In this document: piece after piece, positions 53,798-64,000 of the stretch
Layout of the letters: every line of letters begins with the position of its first letter
How positions within the stretch are numbered: the first letter of the stretch is position 1
NCBI GenBank assembly: GCA_013365325.1
Contig: JABVXV010000013.1
Location: 245,413 to 309,412, forward strand
Length of the DNA: 64,000 nt
Direction: 5' to 3'
From: Dipetalonema caudispina
Taxonomy: Eukaryota; Nematoda; Chromadorea; Rhabditida; Onchocercidae
The notes under the pieces: model-generated
Told to the model about the DNA's origin: nothing
The model's database searches: none
The model's input: only the letters and a program-made list of their open reading frames with translations
Made by a program: the position numbers and the translations under genes

Positions 53798-56107
53798 ATT
53801 GTTTGAGAAAAAAAAAAAAAAAAAAAAAAAAAAAGAAAAAGAAAAAGAAAAATTCGACAATATAAACATTATGCAGAATAAATTTATCACATCAGGGAAA
53901 AGTATTTGCTAGACAAATCAATGCTTTTTTTTTTTTTTACATGATAGTTTATTGATGTCTAAAAGGTCAGCAAAAATTCTCAAACTAAATCTTTTTCAAT
54001 TATATAAATCTTGACATATCCATTTTGCCATTTATATTGCTATTTTTGCAAATTTTCTGTTATATTATTGTTAATGACATCAAATATAATAAATTTGATT
54101 TAAAAAAAAAAAAAAAAAAATGTTACAAATTCCTCAATTTTTTTTTTTTTTTTTTTTATGTTGCTATTAGCGTATCCTTGAAATAATACAATTCTTTTGA
54201 ATGATTCATTGGACATGAATTGTTTGAAAAATTGATGAAACCGTTATTTATTGAAGAAAAATAAAACGAGTAAAAATTATCAAATGATAATTTTCTCATT
54301 GTAAAATTATTGGAATGATAAGATTTGTTGATTAGTTATGAAACAATATGTGATAGATAATTGAAAATATTTCAAGTAAACTATGTTGAGAGATTTTTTG
54401 TTATACGATTGATATGAATTTTTTTTTTTTGAATCATCTATTGGTACATTTAATGAATTTGATGGATCAAAGAATTAATTTAATGACTAGCTTTTAATTA
54501 ATTAGAAAAATTCAAAACTCTTGCTCTTAATGATTTTTTGATTACTTTTATAAATTGCAGAATATTTTCAAATTTTCTTTTAAAATGTGATACAAAAATA
54601 TTTTTTTTTAATGCAAATTGACGTTTTTCTCCATCGTTTTCAATTTTTAATTTTTTTTTTCCGGTTCGTAAAATTTTTTAACCTTATAATTACTTCCTTT
54701 ACTTTAAACTTTTTTGAAAACCATTTTGTTTAAATGACTTTTCTACAACTATTTAAGTTTATCGTTTTCAAATGAGTCATAAAATTCAACAAATTAAATA
54801 GGGAAGCATTACACATTGTGCGCAATAATTGTTTAACTTAATTTTTGTAACATTATAAAGGTATTGATTGCTTTTATATTACTATAGGAATATGATTCCG
54901 GAAGATCTTTCAATGCTTTACTTTGAAGAAATTCAACAATATAACAAATTTGTGATCAAAAAAATTCTAGAAAACTTTGATTCTATCATTATTGTCTGTC
55001 CATTTTTAAATGATATGCATAGATGGAAGCTCTGATAAATAGCTTTTTTTTTTTTCTTCTTCTGAAATATGTAATTCTCAGAAAACGAAAAAATTCTCAA
55101 AAAAGCGAAGGAAAATGAAAAAATTATTATGATCCATTGATTAAGACTATGATCTTTTTTTCACCAGAACTTATCTGGTTGATGTGAAATTCACTATTAG
55201 CAATCTTATTTGTACAATTATGCAAAATTTCGGGATCGGAAAGTAATGGAGGAAATAACAATAGTTCTATGAAAAGTAAATTGAAAATGTTAGCATTAAA
55301 ATTGTTGCTGTAATTAGTGTGAGCATATTTTTCTTTCCGTTTTTCCGCTTTTTTTTCCTTCCCATCTTTCATTTTAAAAATTAATTGTGCAAAATTTTTG
55401 ATGGAAAATTTCAAAATATTTTGATTCAATTTGTTGAATATATTTAGTGAAATCTTTAACAGTTAAGAAGATTTTAAGATGTTTTATTGCTATAAAATTT
55501 TTGCTTATAATTACATTACACAAATTTTCACTTTAAATTTCTTTTGCAAAATAAATTGGAAAATTTATTTATAAATTATAATGTTAAAACAAAGAAAACA
55601 TTTCTTAAAAATGTTGAAAAAATTTCCTCACAAAATATATTGCGTTCTTTTTTCTCATCTATTCTTCATGCCAATTTTGTTTTTGGTTTTTTTTTTTTTC
55701 CTAAATATACAGTATCACTTAATAACGAATTACATGAATTAAGCAAAGCTATCTTTTGTTGAAAATTGTTAAAAAATACGATATCAAAAAATATTGCTTG
55801 ATTTATTTGAAAAAATTTAATACTAAAAATTTCATTTGCTCATATATTATACAAATTAAATCAATTTTTTTTGAAGTTTCAGTTAATAACTTTGTCAAAA
55901 ATTGCCTCAAAAATGCAAAATTATTGTTATTGCTTATGTTATATCTAATATTTCAATCTTATCCGTTCTAAAAAAAAAAAAAAAAAAAATATTTGATTCC
56001 AGAAGTATTTTGAATAATTATTGACAGCACTTTCTTGCTGTCCGAATGTTGCTCAACTATCGTATCGCTACTGTTGCAATTACTACTATTACACTATCTT
56101 CTGTTAC

Positions 56108-56109
56108 AG
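56108..56109 (+). promoter_or_regulatory. Likely SL trans-splice acceptor for the Crumbs-like gene
   Basis: TTCTGTTACAG ends 32 bp before the ATG. No reading frame from this acceptor reaches the ATG without a stop, so it is more likely the 5' end of the trans-spliced mRNA than the boundary of an upstream coding exon. Confidence 0.4.
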
Positions 56110-56141
56110 CTAGCCTGTGCTAGTGATAATTGCTATTGAGA

Positions 56142-57212
56142 ATGTCTGAAGTAAATAGGACGACAACATTTCCAACAACTGTCGTGGAAACGACAATTGA
56201 AGCATCTGATGGTTTAAGCGGTAGTAGAATAGGTACCATTGTAACTATTCTTCTGGTAAGTATTTTTTTTCTTTTTATGAAATATTATTGCTTTAGAATA
56301 ACACTTAATTTTTTGGTGGAAATTTGAAGAAATTTCTACATTCCTATTTAATTAAGATTCAATTAATACTACTATCCATCATAAATACTTTCAGCTATGA
56401 GAAGAAACGAAAAATCTAAGGAGTATGAAAATAATTCGAGATAGAGATTCAAAGTAGTTAGTAGTAGAATTTGATTAAGATATATAAGTTATTTATTTTG
56501 CTGTTCTTATAAAGTAGAATTTTTGTTAAATTGGTACAAATTCTGATAAAATTATAGTAAGTCTACATTAATGGTACCAAATTCCATTTTATAAAGAATT
56601 TTTTTTTTTCCTTCATCTCTATCAGAAAGATCGCAAGATTCTGTTTTATTGCGATAACAGTATGATCATCTTGTAATGGTGTGATAGAGAAAGTGGTTAC
56701 ATTTTATTGTGAAACATGATGAAACATACATCTTCGGATATTTCAAGCAAAATTTACCGCTATGATCAACAAAGGTTAAGCGATCCGAGACGTCAACAAT
56801 GTGACAAGTTTAAAAGAAATGCTTTGACATTTGTCATCCTAATAAGCCTTTTTCGGATATTATTATAGCAAACAGAATTTGATAAACAAAAATAAACAGA
56901 AACTGTGAAACGTTTGAAATGTACACTATTCCATTTTGTTGTTTGGAAATTTTCTTTTTGTAGATTGATAGGAAGAGAAATGGATGTTATATTATCAAAT
57001 AAATCAGGAATTCATCAAATTAATGATTACTGTAAAATCTGATAACTTTTCAGGCTGTATTTATTGGTCTCGTTATTGCTAGCTACATTGGCTATCGTAA
57101 ATTAAAAGAACGACGTCGTAGTCATGGTGAATATCGTCCACAATTTGAGGAATATCAACATGCCAAAAATTTGCCTTATTTACAGCCTCCCAGTATCGAA
57201 GGACTTATTTAA
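56142..57212 (+). CDS. crb-3: Short Crumbs-like polarity protein (CRB3 type)
   Basis: Two exons, 56142-56255 and 57054-57212, join at phase 0 to encode 90 aa. An in-frame TAA at 56,127-56,129 fixes the ATG. Residues 1-29 are a short Thr-rich ectodomain with one N-glycosylation sequon (N-R-T, residues 5-7); residues about 30-52 are a single membrane helix; residues 53-90 are a 38-residue cytoplasmic tail, the usual Crumbs length. The tail carries the juxtamembrane FERM-binding pattern G-E-Y-R-P (63-67, canonical G-T-Y-x-P), a conserved E-E-Y, a PP pair, and the C-terminal PDZ ligand E-G-L-I (canonical E-R-L-I). Crumbs proteins recruit Pals1/Stardust and Par6 to apical membranes in epithelia. 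The lack of large EGF/LamG ectodomains matches CRB3 and C. elegans crb-3. No signal peptide is visible, suggesting reverse signal-anchor insertion. Confidence 0.85.
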
Positions 57213-57324
57213 TTTCAATAACGTATAAAAATTGTATGCAAATTTTGGCAACCTTATTTTTACAAATTAATAATGCGCATTTTGTTAAATAATTGATTGT
57301 TAACAAAGCTCACAACTTTTTTGT

Positions 57325-57330
57325 AATAAA
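57325..57330 (+). terminator. Poly(A) signal AATAAA after the Crumbs-like gene
   Basis: A canonical AATAAA lies about 113 bp after the stop codon. Confidence 0.5.
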
Positions 57331-57339
57331 CTATAAAAT

Positions 57340-60300
57340 TGCAAAAATTTCGGTAAAAATTTTAAGATACTTTTTAAAAAAAAATCAGAATAGATTTTGA
57401 TAATAGATGATTTTTCATTAAAGATTATAAAAAAAAAAAAAACTGGATCATAATTGTTAAAAGATGTTGAAAAAATTTGAATCATTCATCAAAATGTAAC
57501 CAAATGAAATAATTCATCTTTTTTCATCTTTTCACAGTGATATTTCAAAAATTGAAAGATCACATTTAAATTATAGTTTGTTTAAAAATTTAAAAGCAAA
57601 ATGATGTCTGACATTCGTTTGTTTCTTTTGCTCACCATTCGATTCAGATGAAATCTTCGCTTCTGTACTTGATTAATCTCATAGTACAAAATAAGTAATT
57701 ATTTTTTTGTTCGAAGTATTTTGAGTAATTATTTCAAATCTGTTTGAAATTATTTCTTCAAAAATCCTAAACATAGCAATTGTCATATCATTTCTGCAAA
57801 AACCTTCTCTAAGTAACTTAGTACACCCAAAAAAAAAAAAAGAAAGTAAAAGTGAAAAACTTTTCGATTCCTTTAATATTCATAATGTTGGATGCGGTTT
57901 AAACGTTTAAAAAGTCGAAAAGTGAAGATCTAAACAATCGTTGACATTTGAAGTTAAATGATTTCAAATTAGATGATTAATTAGAAATTAATTAGAAAAA
58001 TTAATTAGAAAGTTAATTTTCTTTTTGACAAAATTTCTAGTCATTTTTATCCAAAAATTTTCGCATAATGCAACATTGCAAATTATAAAATCATTTAATA
58101 AAAATTCAAACTTTTTTAATAGTCTGAGAAGACTAATCCGTCATTTTTTTCGCATACTTTCTCCTTGTCATTTTGTTGATTTTACAAACTTTTTTACATT
58201 CCATTTCCAGTTCTCATTTCCTTCAATTACTTCTAATTCATTTAAAAAAATTATTGTAGTTCAGTGCCAAGTTGTGTGCAATTTTATTTTGATTCATTAT
58301 TAGTAGCTCTATGCTGTACTTTTTTGAAATGTATTTTTATAATTTCATAAATTGGATATATGTTTAATTTTTCATCATTAAATTTATTATTTAAATCTGA
58401 AATAAAAGAATGAATGATATTACTTGGAAATGAAAGATTCCAGCATATGCAAAAGATTCTAATGTTAACAACAATTGATGCTAGAAGCTCATAAATATCT
58501 GAAACTTTTTTTTTTTTTTTTAATCCTAATATTTACTCCAATATAATTTATTTTGGAATTTTTGAATTCTACAATTTACAAAGCTTATTGCGATAGTTGC
58601 TAAATAATTCAAAAAAAGAAATGTGCAGCTTATTTAAGCAATTTAGTAATTGATGGTAATTATGGCATACTTCTAGAAATCGATTTCTAGAAAAAAACAT
58701 TCTGATACTTCCCGGACCAATGATGAACCAACAAATAATGTCTCGCATATCTTAAAGCTTTCACCTTTGAACCTGCTGAGTTCATTTCATTTCACAAGTT
58801 GATCTTTGCTATCATAACAGTATATATATATCAATTCAAAAAATTTCAAATCGTTTCATTCAATTTCCCGTTCAACAAAATTTCTAGAATACCTTTCTAT
58901 ATGCATTTATTCCCAAATATAAATCTTTTAATTATTTCAAATCAATGAATCAATTCCTTTCACTACTAACTTTTGCTTATTTTATTATCATCAGATTCTT
59001 TCCAATTCGATCCACTGTAATTCATTGATTAATTTTATTATTATTTTGCTACTTTTTTACTTTCAAATTATTCATTATCAAATTTAAATAATATTTCAAT
59101 ATTAAAATTAAACTTAAAAAATAATCTCAAATCATTAATAATTTCCCTTCTATGCTTGAATAAAAATGAGCATAGAAATTGAACATATTTATTGAAGAAA
59201 AAAAATGAAGAAAGATGTTGATATGTAAAAATTCTCACAAATTAAACAATCAATTGTCTCTTCCTTTTGGTTACAATCATTTTTTTTTTTTTATCTCTCT
59301 TTTTGTACATATTGGAAATAATTTAATTTATTGCTTTATTAATTTAGTGATGACAAAATTAGAAAATAATTTATTTTTTGCAAAAATCAAATAGAATCTG
59401 ATTAACTCATACAAATTCATTGATGTATGTTAATTTGTTTAATCTCAGCTTCTTAACTTAATTTTTACTGTATTGTAATCCATTTAACCCAACACTTTTC
59501 CAAAAGATTGCTATATTTGAATGAAAAATCTTTTTGTCTACTTTCACTAATTCTTATACATTTGATAGTAAACATTTTTTTCAACATGATAACCATGTCA
59601 AATAGATTTTATTACATTACAGGAAAATAAAATTTAAAATGAAAATCTTGAAATTGATACAATTTAATGTCTTATATTTAAAATATTAAACTTGCAAATT
59701 TTCCTTCAATCTTTTGCAGTATTTATAATTTCGTCATTTTGACTAATCACATTAAATTTTATTCTGTGTAAAGGAGAGATTTCAAAAAAAAAGCTCTCTG
59801 TTCAACAATTAAATGATCCGAGCAATCGGGATAAACTGATAAATTAATAGTATCTGTAACTGTAATCAAAAATAATGTTAAAGTATGAGTTAATCAAACT
59901 AACATGATTGCTATTCGAAAAGTTTACAACGAAAATTCCGTCAAAAATTGTCTACTTTAATTTCTCAAGCTTATCACCTATCTAATTATCTAACACAACT
60001 GAAAACTTCTTGCATATTCAAATTGTTTCTATGAAAAATTCTTCGACATCATCGTTTCCACACTACTTTTACTGTAACAATTTTCTTACTTGATAACTTT
60101 TTCATTTAAATTTACTTAATCATTTACTTTACAAAATAGCATATTAATCCATTATTCAACTTGATGCTGACAATAATAACGACATTAGTCATTTTTTGGA
60201 TAAAAGTTTTTGACGATTATTTCACACCGACGGAGGTTTGGACAATCAAAGACGTATAATTATTGACTTTGCAGATGATAAATCAGAGTAACAAATGATT

Positions 60301-62790
60301 AAGCCATGAAGACTTTGTCCGTATCACATGTCATAAACCAAATTTAATATATTTTCAAAACTAAGTTTGATCATATATGAAACAAGTCTAAAATTGCTTA
60401 ACATCTAGGCTCTTTTCATATTTCGAAAACAGGCCTCGTATATCGCTATTTTAGTTTCCGTGGTTTCACTATATATTATTGCGACTGTTCCTGTAATATT
60501 TATAATGGAAAATTATGATAATTTTATCATTTGTATCGTTAATCTGAGACAACATTCTGATATTTTATTACACATTAACTGCACGAAAGTTAACAAAAAC
60601 AAATGACCCAAATATTCAAAAAGTGATCCAGAATTTAGAGATCGAATAGACACAAATCACCATCTCCAGTATGTTCCAAAAAATATATACCTAATTGAAC
60701 AACAACAATAATCTACAACAACCGTAAAACAACTAACACGATTGAATGATTCTCAACCATAATTATTTGCATATTGACATATTACTTAATGTTTTCACGT
60801 ATTTAATTTCTCCATTTGTCGGAGTAAGCTGACCACCAACAGTCCCACTCCTCGCAACAAAAATAAAATTTATGAAACTCAAACTTGCCAGCTTTCCGGT
60901 AATTTTGACTGCAGCAATATCTTCTCAACTAATTTGATTCATCCAAAAACAACTCAAATATGTACTAAAGCTATCTATTTTTAGTACTACATTAAGATAA
61001 GTTAATTTTCAAATTTTCAAAGCAAAACCCTCTGAATATCATTGCCTAACACGTGATGCATTTTGCTATCTGCTGTGAGCTTCACTATTCGCAGTAAATA
61101 AAAAACTGACGAAATGTAACCCACCATCTTATATTACATTACTACCTTTCAAAGAGTAGTCAACATTGCCAGTAGCACTACCATAAACAAATATTTAAAG
61201 TTCCAAAAGCCACATTAAATCTTCGTTTAGTGAAAAATATAAAAGAGAAGAGTTCAAAACCTATAAAATGAAATGTCCATTTCCAGTGCAGGAATTACAA
61301 GTATTTTTTTGCACAGGTAAAAACTAATTACTGCTTGTCAGTAAAAAAAATTAATTCTCAATTGACATAAAAACAATGACAAACACAACTACCCGTCTTG
61401 AAATGCAGTGCTATCATACATCAAAGTATAGGTTTGACAAATGTGAAGCATTACTATACATAAACAACAGTTGAATACATCTCAAAAATAGGTAAATCTG
61501 AGCATTCTCTTTTCCTTTCACGCGCTCCTTAACAGGTAATTGGTTTGACTTACGAGGATGAGTTCCAAAAAGAATATTGAAGTAGGACAAGTGTTTTGAG
61601 GCATAAATCGCATTATGACTTATTTCGGATAAAAATACCAGTTAAAAGTGGTTATTTCTACAAAACATATATCGTATTATTTCTGTCAGAAAATACTTGC
61701 TATTCAGGAAGGGTAAATCATGAAAAGGTTACGCAGTTATGAAAGGAATTCGAAGGAGCTAAGCCGTAATAAGGTTTTCTAAACGTAATAATTCGATATT
61801 ATCCTAAGCAAATATAATGATACAACAAATCATTTCCCACTGCCTTCCTTTCCGATATACAAAAAACCTACTTCTTCTTTTTTTGCAAATATGCATCATA
61901 CCGCGTATAAGCAAAATTGAGCATTTGTCGACAACGTGTAAGCTGAAAATAAAATTGTTAAAAAGTACAATGAATTGTGATAAAAGTACCACTCAACTAC
62001 CCAATAGTCCGAAAGGTATAATGAATACAACTCAATAAAACACTGTTTTGCATAAAGCAGATGAAGTGTAAAAGTCGAAAGTTAATGTGATTAAATAAAA
62101 TTTCAAAAATAAAACGAAAGTTTGCAGGAATTACACAAGAGTTTGGTAGCGTTGAAACTATTTGCTAAAGATTTCTGAAGCGAATATTATCAAAATGTCA
62201 ATTTGAAACGAAATACAAAGGGAAGTGAAATTACAATATAACAGTGTTCCTGCATATTTATATTTATGACTCATATTATTTAATTATCTTTGTCTAATTT
62301 TATTAATATATTCTTGCACTGAGTGCATATCCATAGAGCACAAGAAAAAATAACCGTATCTTATCAAAATAAAATATTAAAATGAAAAGATGCTTAATAT
62401 CTCAGATTTTATTATTTTCAGAATGACAGCAGAGACCTCACTAACGATTCTATTATTATGGTTTGTTGAACGAATTATTATCCCTCCAAGCTACATACGA
62501 AACAGTTAATTCGAAAGCATGCAGATGGTGGTAAAATGGGTCTTTTAAGTGGATGGCGGAAAAATGGGTTTTTCGGATAGGTTTCTAAGCATTACTACTA
62601 AGTCATCTATCAAAATACAACAGATATTGAGACATTTAAGTTTCATAGGGCATAATTATTGTCGAATATGGCTGAGTTTCAGAAGAAAACTAACAATGTC
62701 AATTGTTTGAATCCATTAAGATAAAAAATTCTATTTGATAAAAACAGATCATAAATGACCCGATCCATTTCTAAAAATTCATTACTGTAT
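57340..62790. other. Convergent intergenic space with a composition change
   Basis: From about 59.3 kb to 63.9 kb no homopolymer of ten or more bases occurs and the sequence looks less AT-rich. Several 30-70 codon frames appear on both strands between 60.1 and 62.6 kb, for instance a hydrophobic one after an ACAG acceptor near 60,433 (ASYIAILVSVVSLYIIA). None chains into a gene model I can defend. Confidence 0.4.
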
Positions 62791-62804
62791 TTTAACATCA
62801 ACAT

Positions 62805-64000
62805 TCATAGTTCACTCACATTTTTTTCTCCAAATCGTTCTTCCGCTGAAGCAATTTTATTTTCTTCAAAACTTCGCAAGGTTGCATTCATCCTTTTTAA
62901 CTGAAAATACATTTAAGCACTAATAAAAATAATGATTTTTAACTACGACAAATGAATATTTCAAAATAAATTTCTAATGAGCGGGAAAAATCCTGCAAAA
63001 TGAGCTAACTTTTTCATCCATATCAGGATTCGTTGGTGGAAAACACAACCAGAAATGCTTCAGTAGCTCGGCAACAGAATCATGGATTGCTTGTAAATCA
63101 ACCAAATCTGTTGCGGTCAATACTGATGTAACGTTCTTAGCTGATGTTTCTGTGACAGCAGTGGCTAGTCTTAATAGATCTTCATAGTCATTATCCGAAT
63201 CGTCCTCAAAATCCTGCAATCATTTTCTGCAAATGAAAACGAAGCTAACAATTCTTGTAGAATAAGCGTCTCTGAAAAACGTGAAGAAATCAGAATGTCA
63301 GTAATCAAGAATTTCAAAGAATTGTGAACAACTCCACCAAGCTAATTTTCTTTAAAGAGAACAGAATGCAACTTACGTCATCATAATCTTCATTCTCTGG
63401 CATAGCTTCGCATACCCTTAGCACAGTATCTCGATATGCTTGTGCCTGTTCATCGGTATAACGTTTTGTTGACCTAACCACACCACCGACTGCGAATGAA
63501 ATAAGGTCTAATTGTTCCTCGCACTTATCTGATTTCAACTCCTCACTTTCTAATATTATTTCATTTTCATCCTCTTCTCCTGATTTCGGTATATCCATCT
63601 GGAGAGAAACAAATTTACGAGATGAAGTTGACAGCTGAAGAAGATTTACAATGTTCAAATTGATAATGACCAAGTAGGGTAGAAGTACGCTTAAAATGTT
63701 CACCACATATAAGTCTAAACCAACCAAACTATTTGAACTAATGATAGTTTAATCAGCAAACAGCTTAAGCGACAAATTTCCTTGCTGACATCCTGGCTAC
63801 CTCTCAAGAAAACTGAGTTGCATAACTTTGCCATCATCAGGATAAGTGGGCTGTACTAGATGAATACTGAATCAATTCTTAAAAAGTCATTTTCCCCATT
63901 CTCGCAAAAAAAAAAAAAAAAACCATACTTTCGTGCTTTCTTCGTTTACTTGTCCTTCCAAATCGGCAACAGTCGGCACTTCGTTTTCGACAGTAGTAAG
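62805..64000 (-). CDS. gtf-2H1: TFIIH subunit p62 (GTF2H1), C-terminal part
   Basis: Four minus-strand exons, read right to left: 64000-63929 (runs off the window), 63598-63377, 63213-63010 and 62900-62805. All junctions are phase 0 with GT/AG, giving 197 aa plus stop. The diagnostic stretch is LLKHFWLCFP, followed by DEK-LKRMNATLRSFEE across the last intron; this matches the helical C-terminal domain of TFIIH p62 in order. An acidic patch (FEDDSDNDYEDLL) precedes it. p62 is a core TFIIH subunit that binds XPD/p44 partners and acts in transcription initiation and nucleotide excision repair; the N-terminal PH and BSD domains lie outside the window. The protein ends soon after the LLKHFW region, shorter than I recall for vertebrate p62. 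The gene converges on the Crumbs-like gene with about 5.6 kb between them. A second acceptor a few bases upstream of exon 63213 is possible but would shift the frame. Confidence 0.8.

Larger units (their letters stand above)
46270..56100. other. Intergenic stretch, no gene supported
   Basis: AT-rich with many homopolymers, GA, TG and TTGG arrays and the 53.6-kb duplication. One frame at 54,892-55,035 (47 codons from ATG, starts MIPEDLSMLYFEE, preceded by a TATAG acceptor) looks mildly coding but has no partner exon. Confidence 0.5.

Noticed and set aside
55127..55429. 100-codon minus-strand frame
   Set aside because: Composition matches random AT-rich sequence (Lys/Asn/Phe/Ile), with no motif, signal peptide or partner exon.
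60150..61630. Hydrophobic and charged frames on both strands, first thought to be a cuticle collagen N-terminus or a retroelement
   Set aside because: There is no Gly-X-Y region, no protease or polymerase motif and no consistent exon chain; opposite strands look equally coding.
1..64000. Bacterial-endosymbiont (Wolbachia) transfer, tRNA, rRNA, SL RNA or known miRNA genes
   Set aside because: Scanning for B-box-like motifs, the SL1 sequence and common nematode miRNA seeds by eye gave no match; no bacterial gene was recognised.

Overview
The window is AT-rich eukaryotic DNA from a draft assembly, with a run of 100 N at 21,691-21,790. Small exons, TTTTCAG/TTTNAG acceptors, GTAAGT/GTTAGT donors, short to medium introns and dense poly(A)/poly(T) tracts point to a nematode, probably a filarial or other clade III (spirurid) species. 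That placement is an inference from style and gene content; no species marker was found. There are no rRNA or tRNA genes, CRISPR arrays or intact transposons that I can support.

Four genes can be reconstructed well by joining exons at matching splice phases. (1) A 13-exon plus-strand gene (22,829-28,995, 581 aa) encodes an MFS transporter of the SLC18B1 (vesicular polyamine transporter) type. (2) An 11-exon plus-strand gene (39,793-46,261, 508 aa) encodes a secreted integrin-beta-like protein. It has a PSI domain, both halves of the hybrid domain and four I-EGF modules, but no I-like (MIDAS) domain, beta-tail or cytoplasmic tail, and it ends in a hydrophobic stretch. (3) A two-exon plus-strand gene (56,142-57,212, 90 aa) encodes a short Crumbs-like polarity protein (CRB3 / C. 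elegans crb-3 type). (4) The C-terminal part of TFIIH subunit p62 (GTF2H1) lies on the minus strand (62,805 to beyond 64,000). A fifth, tentative plus-strand gene of unknown function is supported by three to four phase-compatible small exons at 15,816-16,846.

Layout. 1-15.8 kb has no gene I can defend; it holds homopolymers, microsatellites, a few less AT-rich islands (about 2.5, 12.2 and 12.8 kb) and a composite nuclear-receptor/E-box motif. 15.8-16.85 kb is the tentative gene. 16.85-22.8 kb is intergenic, with degenerate tandem repeats and the N-gap; the same 121 bp lies on both sides of the gap, so the gap is almost certainly an uncollapsed contig overlap. 22.8-29.0 kb is the transporter. 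29-39.8 kb is intergenic, with tandem repeats and microsatellites. 39.8-46.3 kb is the integrin-like gene. 46.3-56.1 kb is intergenic, with a perfect recent tandem duplication near 53.6 kb. 56.1-57.2 kb is the Crumbs gene. 57.2-62.8 kb is the convergent intergenic space; from about 59.3 kb it loses the long homopolymers and looks less AT-rich. 62.8-64.0 kb is p62.

The genes do not form an operon or pathway: they are far apart and functionally unrelated (transport, adhesion-like surface protein, epithelial polarity, basal transcription/repair). No clearly new biological system was found. The best leads are the integrin-beta paralogue without its ligand-binding domain, and the Crumbs tail in which a Glu replaces the canonical aPKC-site Thr.
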